Source of the DNA: Bhargavaea beijingensis | GTDB lineage: Bacteria; Bacillota; Bacilli; Bacillales_A; Planococcaceae | Assembly: GCF_900101985.1 (NCBI RefSeq) | Contig: NZ_FNAR01000011.1 | Location: 1-64,000, forward strand | Length of the DNA stretch: 64,000 nt | Direction: 5' to 3' | In this document: positions 54,148 to 64,000 of the stretch, piece after piece | Layout of the letters: every line of letters starts with the position of its first letter | How positions within the stretch are numbered: position 1 is the first letter of the stretch | Notes under the pieces: generated by a model | The model's input: only the letters and a program-made list of their open reading frames with translations | The model's database searches: none | What the model was told of the DNA's origin: nothing | Made by a program: the position numbers and the translations under genes

Positions 54148-54803
54148 CCGGCAAGAAAACGTCGGTGCGGCACGAGGTGAAGTCGTCGGTCAAGGATGAG
54201 TCACTGATCGAGAAGCGCCGCGACCAAATGATCCGCGGAGCGGTGAAGCTGTTCAGGGAGAAGGGGTTCCACCGCACGACCACGCGGGAAATCGCAAAGG
54301 AAGCGGGCTTCAGCATCGGCACACTCTATGAATATATCCGGACAAAGGAAGATGTCCTGTATCTCGTATGCGACCGCATCTATGAGGAAGTCAATCACCG
54401 CCTGTCTCCGCTTGCGGAAAAGCAGGGAACGCTGGCCGGCCTGAAGGATGCGATCCGCCTCTATATTGAAACGATTGATGCCATGGACGACGAATTCACG
54501 GTCATGTACCAGGAGACAAAGTCCCTGCCGAGAACTGCACTCAGTTATGTGCTCGAAAAAGAACTTGAAATGGCGGGGCTGTTCGAGCGGATGCTGGCCG
54601 GCTGTTCGGAGGCGGGAGAAATCCGGCTTTCCGAAAAAGAAGCCAGGCTCGGCGCGCACCATATCATCGTCCAGGGACAGATGTGGGCGTTCCGCCGCTG
54701 GACGCTGCGCAAACAGTTCACATTGGGGGAATTCATCGATATGCTGACGGACCAGCTGCTTTACGGGGTGGCAGGCTGTCCGCAGGAGGGGGAAACAAAA
54801 TGA
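54144..54803 (+). CDS. TetR/AcrR-family regulator, FadR-like by context
   Basis: A 219-residue repressor-type protein. The HTH is [20 protein letters not shown], then [20 protein letters not shown] (about residues 36-75). The C-terminal ligand domain is all helical and may bind an acyl-CoA. It is translationally coupled to genes on both sides (4-nt overlaps), so it likely regulates this operon, perhaps through the TGAATG/CATTCA palindrome before fadF. The ligand and target are inferred. Confidence 0.85.
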   Translation: MTGKKTSVRHEVKSSVKDESLIEKRRDQMIRGAVKLFREKGFHRTTTREIAKEAGFSIGTLYEYIRTKEDVLYLVCDRIYEEVNHRLSPLAEKQGTLAGLKDAIRLYIETIDAMDDEFTVMYQETKSLPRTALSYVLEKELEMAGLFERMLAGCSEAGEIRLSEKEARLGAHHIIVQGQMWAFRRWTLRKQFTLGEFIDMLTDQLLYGVAGCPQEGETK

Positions 54804-57800
54804 CAACGGCACCAGTTGAAGTCTACAAGCCGGTGAACCATGTCCGGTTCGTGACGGCATCCAGCCTGTTCGACGGCCACGATGCCTCGATTAACATCAT
54901 GCGCCGCATCCTTCAGGCGAGCGGTGCGGAAGTGATCCATCTCGGACATAACCGTTCAGTCGAGGAAGTGGTCAATGCCGCCATCCAGGAAGACGTGCAG
55001 GGGATCGCGATTTCTTCCTACCAGGGTGGCCACGTCGAATACTTCAAGTACATGCATGACCTGCTGAAGGAAAAAGGCGCACCGCATATCCGCATCTATG
55101 GAGGCGGGGGAGGCGTGATCATTCCGAAGGAAATCAAGGAACTTCAAGACTACGGCATTTCTGGCATCTTCTCCCCTGAGGATGGAAGACGGCTCGGGCT
55201 TCAGGGCATGATCAATGAAATGTTGAAGCAGTGTGATTTCAAGACGTCCGAGAAAAAGGACCTCGGCCATCCTGAAGAGCTGACCGCGGACAATGTGCCT
55301 CTCCTGTCCGGGTTGATCACGCTGGCGGAAGACGCGCACCTGAACCGGACCGAAGAAGCGAAAAAGATGCTGGAAGCCGTCCGGCAGAAGTCGAAAAACA
55401 CGCCGGTATTTGGCATCACGGGTACGGGGGGCGCAGGGAAAAGCTCGCTGACTGACGAGCTGATCCGCCGGTTCCTCCATGAGCTGCCGGACAAAAAAGT
55501 CGCCATCCTGTCGATAGATCCGACCAAGCAGAAAACGGGTGGCGCGCTTCTCGGCGACCGGATCCGCATGAACGCCATCTTCAGCGACCGAGTCTACATG
55601 CGGAGCCTTGCGACACGGGGCTCACGCTCTGAGCTGTCCGGCGCCATCCGCGATGTTCTAGATGTCGTCCGTGCGGCAGGCTTTGACCTGATCATCGTCG
55701 AGACGAGCGGGATCGGACAGGGCGACGCCGAAGTCGCAGAGATCGCAGACGCGTCGATGTATGTAATGACGAGCGAGTTCGGTGCGCCGACACAACTCGA
55801 AAAAATTGACATGATTGACTTTGCGGACCTCATCGCCATCAATAAGTTCGAGCGTAAAGGGTCCGAGGATGCACTTCGCCAAGTGCAGAAGCAGTACCAG
55901 CGGAGCCGCCTGCTGTGGGACCGCGAGCTTGATGAAATGCCGGTGTACGGTACGATCGCAAGTCAGTTCAACGACAAGGGCACTAACTCACTGTTTGCGG
56001 CAATCGTCGATGTGCTGAACGGCAAATTCAACCTCGGCTGGGAAACGTCCTATAAGCAGTCTGTCAAAACGCAGAAGCAGAACGTCATCATTCCGAATGA
56101 CCGCCGCTATTATCTGCGCGAGATTACAGAAACGATCCGTGACTATCACAAGCACGCGAAACAGCAGGCAGAGCTCGGCCGCAGGCTGTTCCAGCTGAAA
56201 GGCACGCTCGCCATGATCCGCGAGAAAGGCGGGGACGAGGCACTCGAGGCATCCCTCCAATCGCTGATCGATGGGGTGAACAGTGAGCTGTCGACTGAGT
56301 CGAAGCGCATCCTTGAGAACTGGGAAAGCCTGAAGGAGGCTTACTCCGGAGAAGAATTTGTCACAAAAATCCGGGATGAGGAAATCCGCACAATCCTCCG
56401 GACGGAAAGTCTGGCCGGCCTGAAAATTCCTAAGGTCGCCCTTCCGAAGTTCAAGGATTACGGGGAAATCCTCCGCTGGGTGTACGCGGAAAATGTACCC
56501 GGCTCCTTCCCGTATACGGCGGGCGTGTTCCCCTTCAAGCGCCAGGGTGAAGATCCGAAGCGCCAGTTTGCGGGAGAAGGGACGCCGGAGCGGACCAACC
56601 GCCGCTTCCACTATCTATCCAAGGACGACGATGCAAAGCGCCTGTCCACCGCATTTGACTCGGTCACGCTGTACGGCGAAGATCCGGCTTACCGTCCGGA
56701 CATTTATGGCAAGGTCGGCGAGTCCGGCGTGTCGGTCTGCACACTCGATGACATGAAAAAGCTTTATGACGGTTTCGACCTGTGCGCCCCTTCGACGTCG
56801 GTCTCGATGACGATCAACGGGCCGGCACCGATCATTCTCGCCATGTTTATGAACACTGCGATCGACCAGCAGGTGAAGAAAAAGGAGGAAGAGCTCGGCC
56901 GCACGCTGAATGTTGAGGAATTCACGGAAGTGCGCCAACAGACGCTCCAGACTGTCCGGGGGACTGTTCAGGCGGATATCCTGAAGGAAGACCAGGGCCA
57001 GAACACATGCATCTTCTCGACCGAGTTCGCGCTCCGCATGATGGGGGATATCCAGCAGTATTTTATCGACCACAAGGTCCGCAACTATTACTCGGTATCG
57101 ATTTCCGGCTACCATATCGCCGAGGCGGGGGCCAACCCGATTTCCCAGCTTGCCTTTACACTGGCGAACGGCTTCACTTACGTGGAATACTACCTGAGCC
57201 GCGGGATGAACATCGATGACTTTGCGCCGAACCTGTCGTTCTTCTTCTCGAACGGCCTCGACCCGGAATATACGGTGATCGGGCGCGTGGCACGGCGCAT
57301 CTGGGCGATTGCGATGCGTGAGAAATACGGCGCTAATGAGCGCAGCCAGAAGCTGAAGTACCACGTCCAGACATCGGGGCGAAGCCTGCACGCACAGGAA
57401 ATCGACTTCAATGACATCCGGACGACGCTCCAGGCGCTTATGGCACTGCAGGACAACTGCAACTCTCTCCATACGAACGCCTATGACGAGGCAATCACGA
57501 CGCCGACAGAAGAGTCGGTCCGCCGCGCGATGGCAATCCAGATGATCATCACAAAAGAACATGGGCTCTCGAAAAACGAGAACCCGCTTCAGGGCTCGTT
57601 CATCATCGAGGAACTGACCGACCTCGTCGAACAGGCCGTTCTTGCCGAGTTCGACCGCCTGAACGACCGAGGCGGTGTCCTGGGCGCGATGGAGACCCAG
57701 TATCAGCGCGGCAAGATCCAGGAAGAGTCGATGTACTACGAGCACCTTAAGCATTCGGGTGAACTGCCGATCATCGGGGTCAATACGTATCTGAACCCGA

Positions 57801-58063
57801 ATCCGCCATCCGAGGAAGACATCGACAACATGGAACTTGCCCGTGCCACGAAGGAAGAGAAAGAGACCCAGATCAGCAATCTGAAGACATTCCAGGAGCG
57901 GCATGGCGACCGCACGACGGAAGCCCTCGGCCGGCTGAAACAAGCGGCTGTGTCGGGAGGCAACATCTTCGAGGCACTCATGGATACGGTCAGAGTCGCG
58001 AGCCTCGGCCAGATTACGTCAGCCCTTTATGAAGTCGGCGGCCAATACCGCAGGAACATGTAA
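54800..58063 (+). CDS. icmF: Fused isobutyryl-CoA mutase IcmF
   Basis: A 1087-residue AdoCbl enzyme interconverting isobutyryl-CoA and n-butyryl-CoA (some also pivalyl/isovaleryl-CoA). Order: B12-binding domain with [17 protein letters not shown] (about 20-40), a MeaB-like G-protein chaperone with P-loop [20 protein letters not shown] (about 207-226), a linker, then the mutase barrel from about 560 ([56 protein letters not shown]). The built-in chaperone and fused domains identify IcmF against MCM. Its start overlaps the tetR stop. It depends on AdoCbl from the B12 operon nearby. Confidence 0.94.
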   Translation: MTTAPVEVYKPVNHVRFVTASSLFDGHDASINIMRRILQASGAEVIHLGHNRSVEEVVNAAIQEDVQGIAISSYQGGHVEYFKYMHDLLKEKGAPHIRIYGGGGGVIIPKEIKELQDYGISGIFSPEDGRRLGLQGMINEMLKQCDFKTSEKKDLGHPEELTADNVPLLSGLITLAEDAHLNRTEEAKKMLEAVRQKSKNTPVFGITGTGGAGKSSLTDELIRRFLHELPDKKVAILSIDPTKQKTGGALLGDRIRMNAIFSDRVYMRSLATRGSRSELSGAIRDVLDVVRAAGFDLIIVETSGIGQGDAEVAEIADASMYVMTSEFGAPTQLEKIDMIDFADLIAINKFERKGSEDALRQVQKQYQRSRLLWDRELDEMPVYGTIASQFNDKGTNSLFAAIVDVLNGKFNLGWETSYKQSVKTQKQNVIIPNDRRYYLREITETIRDYHKHAKQQAELGRRLFQLKGTLAMIREKGGDEALEASLQSLIDGVNSELSTESKRILENWESLKEAYSGEEFVTKIRDEEIRTILRTESLAGLKIPKVALPKFKDYGEILRWVYAENVPGSFPYTAGVFPFKRQGEDPKRQFAGEGTPERTNRRFHYLSKDDDAKRLSTAFDSVTLYGEDPAYRPDIYGKVGESGVSVCTLDDMKKLYDGFDLCAPSTSVSMTINGPAPIILAMFMNTAIDQQVKKKEEELGRTLNVEEFTEVRQQTLQTVRGTVQADILKEDQGQNTCIFSTEFALRMMGDIQQYFIDHKVRNYYSVSISGYHIAEAGANPISQLAFTLANGFTYVEYYLSRGMNIDDFAPNLSFFFSNGLDPEYTVIGRVARRIWAIAMREKYGANERSQKLKYHVQTSGRSLHAQEIDFNDIRTTLQALMALQDNCNSLHTNAYDEAITTPTEESVRRAMAIQMIITKEHGLSKNENPLQGSFIIEELTDLVEQAVLAEFDRLNDRGGVLGAMETQYQRGKIQEESMYYEHLKHSGELPIIGVNTYLNPNPPSEEDIDNMELARATKEEKETQISNLKTFQERHGDRTTEALGRLKQAAVSGGNIFEALMDTVRVASLGQITSALYEVGGQYRRNM

Positions 58064-58093
58064 GGGGAAGATGCTTTCCGCAAGAAAAATTTC

Positions 58094-58127
58094 AGATGTC
58101 CCGCTTCCGCGGGACATCTATTTTTTC
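58094..58127 (+). terminator. Terminator after icmF
   Basis: AGATGTCCCGC (58094-58104) pairs with GCGGGACATCT (58109-58119), followed by ATTTTTTC. Confidence 0.85.
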
Positions 58128-58170
58128 TTCTGATGTATAATGTAGGAAGAAGTGCAGAGGAGGGCTCCCG

Positions 58171-58329
58171 TTGAAAACGTCTTATCATGTCGCCATTATG
58201 GTGATCCTGATCGTCCTGTCCATTGCCCTATATAACCGCGGGCTTGCCGCGGCTCCGCTGATTCTGCTGTCCGTGCAGCTGTTTTATCTGTTCTTCAGCG
58301 GATGGAGAACGCTTAAAAACAAAAGTTGA
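58171..58329 (+). CDS. Small two-helix membrane protein of 52 residues, unrecognised
   Basis: TTG at 58171 opens MKTSYHVAIMVILIVLSIAL, then YNRGLAAAPLILLSVQLFYL, then FFSGWRTLKNKS and TGA. Two hydrophobic helices are joined by the short turn YNRGLAA, with a basic C-terminus. AGGAGG lies 8 nt upstream and TATAAT at 58136-58141 is a likely -10 box. I do not recognise the family. It sits between icmF and rpoE. Confidence 0.65.
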   Translation: MKTSYHVAIMVILIVLSIALYNRGLAAAPLILLSVQLFYLFFSGWRTLKNKS

Positions 58330-58401
58330 CGGTGGCATAGCGGGAACCCGATTGTATATAATGGTGATTATGCCAACGCATGCAGAAAGGACGTGCTCCT
58401 G

Positions 58402-60688
<2,287 letters not shown>

Positions 60689-60697
60689 ACAATGGAC

Positions 60698-60733
60698 AAG
60701 CCGGACCCCCGCTTTTAAGCGGGGGTCCGGCTT
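60698..60733 (+). terminator. Terminator after pyrG
   Basis: AAGCCGGACCCCCGCTT (60698-60714) pairs with AAGCGGGGGTCCGGCTT (60717-60733). Confidence 0.8.
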
Positions 60734-60968
60734 GCTTAATGTTAGCTGGAGAAGCCTTGCTGAATTTAAACAACCAAGCGATAGCCGTTGGTCATTAGAG
60801 AATCCATGACCTGAAAAGTTGCACATGGTTTGTCTTCCGATGTCCGACTTCTATCAGAACCACCATAAGTTGTCAGATAGAGGTACTAAATATATCACTT
60901 TTGCTTTATGATAGATCCATAACAGCTCATACATAGAAGACGCCCTGTGCGATAACAGGGCGGGCGGT
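60734..60968. other. AT-rich gap between pyrG and ywjG with no recognised gene
   Basis: Unlike its GC-rich neighbours this stretch is AT-rich. It contains an imperfect inverted repeat, ACTTCTATC near 60848 and GATAGAGGT near 60882, and GCCCTGT/ACAGGGC at 60943-60962, which could be a weak terminator for ywjG on the minus strand. No reading frame with a ribosome site was found. Confidence 0.5.
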
Positions 60969-61487
60969 TCAGCTGTATTCAGCCAGCAACTCCTCGTAGT
61001 CCATCCGGACGGCTTCATAGACGAAGAGCGCGGCAAGGGCGTGGGGGAAGACGGTCCGTCCGCCGTCCTCAGATGGAAGCAGGCCTCGCTTCACGCCGAG
61101 CGATACATAAGCGGTCGCAAGCCCGGCAAGCTCATTTCCCTCGGCGGCTTCCGGCTCGTCTGCCACGGCTGCAAACGGAATGAACTGGTCGGACAGCCGC
61201 CGGGCAAGCGCCAGTGCTTCTCCGTCAGAAACGCTGCGTGTAAAAATCCATACCCGGTCGGTGCTGTCGATTTCTTCTCCGCGATAGCGGACAGCTCCTT
61301 TTAGCGGCTCTTGCCCGCTGATGGCATTTGCACTCACGGCGCCAAGCTCTCCGAACGCAGCGATGAACACCCTTCCTTCTCCGGCGGTCGCCTGAGCGAG
61401 CAGGCGGGCCGTCATCCCGATCATCTCTTCTTCGCGCCCGGCAATGCGTTGAAGCAAGCCGGACATTTGTGTAGTCAACATCTTCAT
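60969..61487 (-). CDS. ywjG: YwjG family protein (DUF2529)
   Basis: A 172-residue protein. The segments GRVFIAAFGELGAVSANAIS, STDRVWIFTRSVSDGEALAL and AAVADEP look like a SIS-type sugar-phosphate fold without clear catalytic residues. YwjG lies between pyrG and spo0F on the opposite strand in Bacillus, as here. The function is unknown. ATG follows GGAGGGATTCTCAA. Confidence 0.82.
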   Translation of the reverse strand: MKMLTTQMSGLLQRIAGREEEMIGMTARLLAQATAGEGRVFIAAFGELGAVSANAISGQEPLKGAVRYRGEEIDSTDRVWIFTRSVSDGEALALARRLSDQFIPFAAVADEPEAAEGNELAGLATAYVSLGVKRGLLPSEDGGRTVFPHALAALFVYEAVRMDYEELLAEYS

Positions 61488-61594
61488 TTGAGAATCCCTC
61501 CGTTTTCATTATAAAGGAAGCCCCTGCCGCATCCAAAAAAGAGAACGATTGAAAGGATGCTTTGCAGGTGCAAGGAAATATTTCGGTAATCAAA

Positions 61595-61619
61595 AGGAAA
61601 TGATTATATTATCTCGAAT
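61595..61619 (+). promoter_or_regulatory. Candidate sigma-H promoter of spo0F
   Basis: AGGAAAT (61595-61601), an 11-nt spacer and CTCGAAT (61613-61619) fit the sigma-H pattern RnAGGAwWW / RnnGAAT except for the first base of the -10. In Bacillus spo0F has a sigma-H promoter. A second AGGAAAT at 61573 may be part of the control region. Confidence 0.55.
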
Positions 61620-61659
61620 AGAAGAGAATGTAGAATATTTGGAAAGCGGGGACTGTCCT

Positions 61660-62016
61660 ATGAAACGCATATTGATCGTTGATGACCAGAATGGCATCCG
61701 CCTTTTGCTGGAAGAAGTGTTCAAGCGTGATGGGTACGAAACGTCCGTCGCCAAAAACGGATACGAAGCAATTGAACGGTTCAAAGACACGCCGCCGGAC
61801 TGCGTGCTGCTTGATATGAAGATGCCTGGGATGGACGGCATCGAAGTCCTGAGGGAGTTCAAGTCAAAAAGGCCCGAAATTCCGGTATTCATGATGACTG
61901 CATACGGAGAACAGGAGCAGATTGACGCGGCAAAAGCGCTGGGTGCCGAGAAGTATTTTACAAAACCGTTCGATATTCACCAGCTTCGCAGAGAGATCGG
62001 AGAAATCCTGTCGTGA
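61660..62016 (+). CDS. spo0F: Sporulation phosphorelay response regulator Spo0F
   Basis: A 118-residue single receiver domain that passes phosphate from sensor kinases to Spo0B. RILIVDDQNGIRLLLEEVFK has the acidic pocket, CVLLDMKMPGMDGIEVLREF holds the phospho-Asp (about 54), FMMTAYGE the Thr and KYFTKPFDIHQLR the Lys. No output domain. Identity as Spo0F rather than CheY follows from ywjG-spo0F-fbaA synteny. Confidence 0.93.
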   Translation: MKRILIVDDQNGIRLLLEEVFKRDGYETSVAKNGYEAIERFKDTPPDCVLLDMKMPGMDGIEVLREFKSKRPEIPVFMMTAYGEQEQIDAAKALGAEKYFTKPFDIHQLRREIGEILS

Positions 62017-62022
62017 CCGGCG

Positions 62023-62048
62023 GGCAGTGGCGGACACTGCCTGTTTTT
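62023..62048 (+). terminator. Terminator after spo0F
   Basis: GGCAGTG (62023-62029) pairs with CACTGCC (62035-62041), then TGTTTTTG. Confidence 0.7.
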
Positions 62049-62111
62049 GTTATGATGGGAAGGTGTAAAAAATGAAATACTGACTTCCCATTTTCGAAGG
62101 AGGAATCGAGC

Positions 62112-62969
62112 ATGGCACTTGTTTCCATGACGGACATGCTGAATAAAGCAAGAAAAGAAGGCTATGCGGTCGGCCAGTTCAACATCAACAACCTGGAGTT
62201 CACACAAGCGATCCTGCAGGCTGCGGAAGAAGAAAAATCCCCGGTCATCCTGGGGGTTTCAGAAGGAGCAGGCAAGTACATGGGCGGCTTCAAGGCTGTT
62301 GTTCCGATGGTGAAAGGCCTTATGGAATCCTATGGAACGACCGTTCCGGTCGCCATCCATCTGGACCACGGCTCTTCCTTTGAAAAATGCAAAGAAGCGG
62401 TGGATGCCGGATTCACATCGGTCATGATCGATGCGTCCTCGAAACCGCTTGAGGAAAACATCAGAATTACGGCTGAAGTCGTCGAATATGCCCACGAACA
62501 TGGAGCATCCGTTGAAGCGGAGCTTGGTGTCGTAGGCGGCCAGGAAGACGACGTGATCGCGGACGGCGTCATCTATGCCGACCCGAAAGAGTGTGAAGAG
62601 CTTGTGAAGCAGACGGACATTGACTGCCTCGCACCCGCGCTCGGATCGGTGCACGGTCCGTACAAGGGAGAACCGAATCTCGGTTTTAAAGAAATGGAAG
62701 AGATTTCGAAGCAGTCGGACCTTCCGCTTGTCCTCCACGGAGGTACGGGCATCCCGACCAAAGACATCCAGCGAGCCATCTCCCTCGGCACGGCGAAAAT
62801 CAACGTCAATACCGAGAACCAGATTGCGTCGACCAAAGTCATCCGTGAAATCCTGGACAATGACAAGCAGGTCTATGACCCGCGTAAATACCTCGGCCCT
62901 GCACGGGAAGCCATCAAAGAGACGGTCCAAGGCAAAATGCGTGAATTCGGCAGTTCCGGGAAAGCTTAA
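62112..62969 (+). CDS. fbaA: Class II fructose-1,6-bisphosphate aldolase
   Basis: A 285-residue zinc aldolase of glycolysis/gluconeogenesis. Zinc and substrate residues are in [53 protein letters not shown] and [17 protein letters not shown], with the Schiff-type phosphate site [15 protein letters not shown] follows CGAAGGAGGAATCGAGC. TATGAT upstream (62051) may be its -10 box. Confidence 0.96.
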   Translation: MALVSMTDMLNKARKEGYAVGQFNINNLEFTQAILQAAEEEKSPVILGVSEGAGKYMGGFKAVVPMVKGLMESYGTTVPVAIHLDHGSSFEKCKEAVDAGFTSVMIDASSKPLEENIRITAEVVEYAHEHGASVEAELGVVGGQEDDVIADGVIYADPKECEELVKQTDIDCLAPALGSVHGPYKGEPNLGFKEMEEISKQSDLPLVLHGGTGIPTKDIQRAISLGTAKINVNTENQIASTKVIREILDNDKQVYDPRKYLGPAREAIKETVQGKMREFGSSGKA

Positions 62970-63050
62970 AAACAGGGAAGGAATCGGGAGAGGTGCGGGG
63001 CATCATCTCCTTCTTTCCATTCATCAGTGATACTCCAGGGAGGAACAGAC

Positions 63051-63698
63051 ATGAAATTTTTCATCGATACAGCCAATTTTGACGAGATTAAAGAAGCCCA
63101 CGCATGGGGCATATTGTCCGGTGTCACGACAAACCCGTCGCTCGTCGCAAAGGAAAACGTGTCATTTCACGAGCGCCTGAAAGAGATTGCAGAATTGGTT
63201 CCGGGCTCGGTCAGCGCGGAAGTCATCTCAACAGACGCGGAAGGGATGATCCGCGAAGGGCGCGAGCTTGCAGAACTCGCCCCGAACATCACAGTCAAGC
63301 TTCCGATGACGCCCGAAGGCCTGAAGGCATGCTCCACCTTCGCCAAGGAGGGCATCAAGACAAACGTCACCCTCATCTTCAGTGCCAATCAGGCGCTTCT
63401 CGCAGCTCGTGCGGGCGCAACATACGTCTCGCCGTTCCTCGGCCGCCTGGATGACATTGGCCATAATGGGATGGATCTAATTGCGACCATTTCCGAGATC
63501 TTTATCCAGCACGGCATCGAAACTGAAATTATCGCGGCGTCGATCCGCCATCCACAGCACATTACGGATGCTGCGCTGAACGGTGCGCATATCGCGACCA
63601 CTCCGCTCAAAGTACTGAAACAGATGTTCAACCACCCGCTGACGGACAAGGGCCTTGAAGCGTTTCTCGCGGACTGGAACAAGCGGACTGCCGAGTGA
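63051..63698 (+). CDS. tal: Transaldolase (short, TalC type)
   Basis: A 215-residue class I aldolase of the pentose phosphate path. The Schiff-base Lys lies in [20 protein letters not shown] (K-N-V-T-L region, with Lys before TNVT) and [20 protein letters not shown], followed by [12 protein letters not shown], is the family start. [13 protein letters not shown] is also conserved. The related F6P aldolase is the alternative. ATG at 63051 follows CAGGGAGGAACAGAC. Next to fbaA as in Bacillus (ywjH). Confidence 0.92.
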   Translation: MKFFIDTANFDEIKEAHAWGILSGVTTNPSLVAKENVSFHERLKEIAELVPGSVSAEVISTDAEGMIREGRELAELAPNITVKLPMTPEGLKACSTFAKEGIKTNVTLIFSANQALLAARAGATYVSPFLGRLDDIGHNGMDLIATISEIFIQHGIETEIIAASIRHPQHITDAALNGAHIATTPLKVLKQMFNHPLTDKGLEAFLADWNKRTAE

Positions 63699-63727
63699 CG
63701 GAACTTTTTCGGAACGAGGGAAATGAA

Positions 63728-64000
63728 ATGGACGTTTATAAAATCAACGGCGGACGGGATCTGAAAGGCACCATCAAGGTGAGCGGCGCCAAAAACAGCG
63801 CAGTCGCCCTGATTCCTGCTTCCATCCTGGCCAACTCGGAAGTTTCGATCGAAGGCCTGCCGGAAATCGCTGATGTATTCACGCTGAAAACACTGCTTGA
63901 GGAGATTGGTGGCGTGGTCACCTTCCGGGACGGGACAATGACGATCGACCCGTCGGAAATGATCGCCATGCCGCTTCCTAACGGCAATGTCAAAAAACTG
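63728..64000 (+). CDS. murA: UDP-N-acetylglucosamine 1-carboxyvinyltransferase (start only)
   Basis: The first 91 residues, cut by the window end. [20 protein letters not shown] and [20 protein letters not shown] are the conserved MurA start, including the Lys/Asn pair (KNS) that binds the substrate. MurA makes the first committed step of peptidoglycan synthesis. The position after tal matches the second copy (murAB/murZ) of Bacillus. The active-site Cys lies beyond the window. ATG follows GAGGGAAATGAA. Confidence 0.93.
   Translation, partial: MDVYKINGGRDLKGTIKVSGAKNSAVALIPASILANSEVSIEGLPEIADVFTLKTLLEEIGGVVTFRDGTMTIDPSEMIAMPLPNGNVKKL

Noticed and set aside
56615-57943. A 442-residue open frame on the minus strand
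   Set aside because: Shadow of icmF, which shows clear catalytic motifs on the other strand.

Overview
The window is chromosomal DNA of a GC-rich, endospore-forming member of the Bacillales, most like the Planococcaceae/Caryophanaceae. The evidence is spore genes (cwlJ, gerQ, rsfA, pbpG, spo0F), bacillithiol synthesis (yojF-bshB2), coproheme-type haem synthesis (hemQ), strong AGGAGG-type ribosome binding sites with many TTG/GTG starts, and gene orders known from Bacillus subtilis: ung-ywdI-ywdK-gerQ-cwlJ, hemQ-lipL-rsfA-ywfO-ywgA-ywhD-pbpG-speE-speB-ywiB-argS, and fadF-acd-rpoE-pyrG-ywjG-spo0F-fbaA-tal-murA. Species cannot be fixed from this sequence alone. No rRNA, tRNA, CRISPR array or prophage was seen.

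Layout. 1-0.8 kb: the end of a decayed IS1182-type transposase and an intergenic repeat. 0.8-13.4 kb: housekeeping and small-transporter genes (ECF sigma factor, phospholipase D, glycosyltransferase-like protein, Na+/H+ antiporter, topB, ybaK-like deacylase, YczE-like protein, a PRK06851-like ATPase, an SMR pair, kbl). 13.4-20 kb: tdh, a double GNAT protein, YjiH, bacillithiol deacetylase and pyridoxal kinase. 20-36 kb: the ung-to-argS stretch with haem, lipoate, spore-germination and polyamine genes. 36.2-46.9 kb: a cobalamin-riboswitch operon of 13 tightly overlapping genes for B12 and corrinoid salvage. 47-58 kb: a fatty/branched-acid oxidation cluster (fadF, thiolase, hbd, two acyl-CoA dehydrogenases, a TetR regulator, icmF). 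58-64 kb: rpoE, pyrG with its attenuator, ywjG, spo0F, fbaA, tal and the start of murA.

How the genes fit together. The B12 operon imports corrinoids (BtuF, BtuC, BtuD), strips the lower loop with a CbiZ domain fused to the ATPase, rebuilds cobinamide phosphate (CobD, CbiB), activates it (CobU), attaches an alpha-ribazole that is probably salvaged by CblT/CblS (no cobT is present), and adenosylates it (PduO). AdoCbl would feed IcmF, encoded about 8 kb downstream in an operon with beta-oxidation enzymes. The operon's CobQ has lost its glutaminase domain, which fits a salvage-only pathway.

The least explained items are two arrays of 21-bp tandem units placed just after stop codons, a three-hairpin small-RNA candidate between ywhD and pbpG, the shortened CobQ and a second short CobU-like gene, and two promoters (yjiH, fadF) with perfect palindromes inside the -35/-10 spacer.
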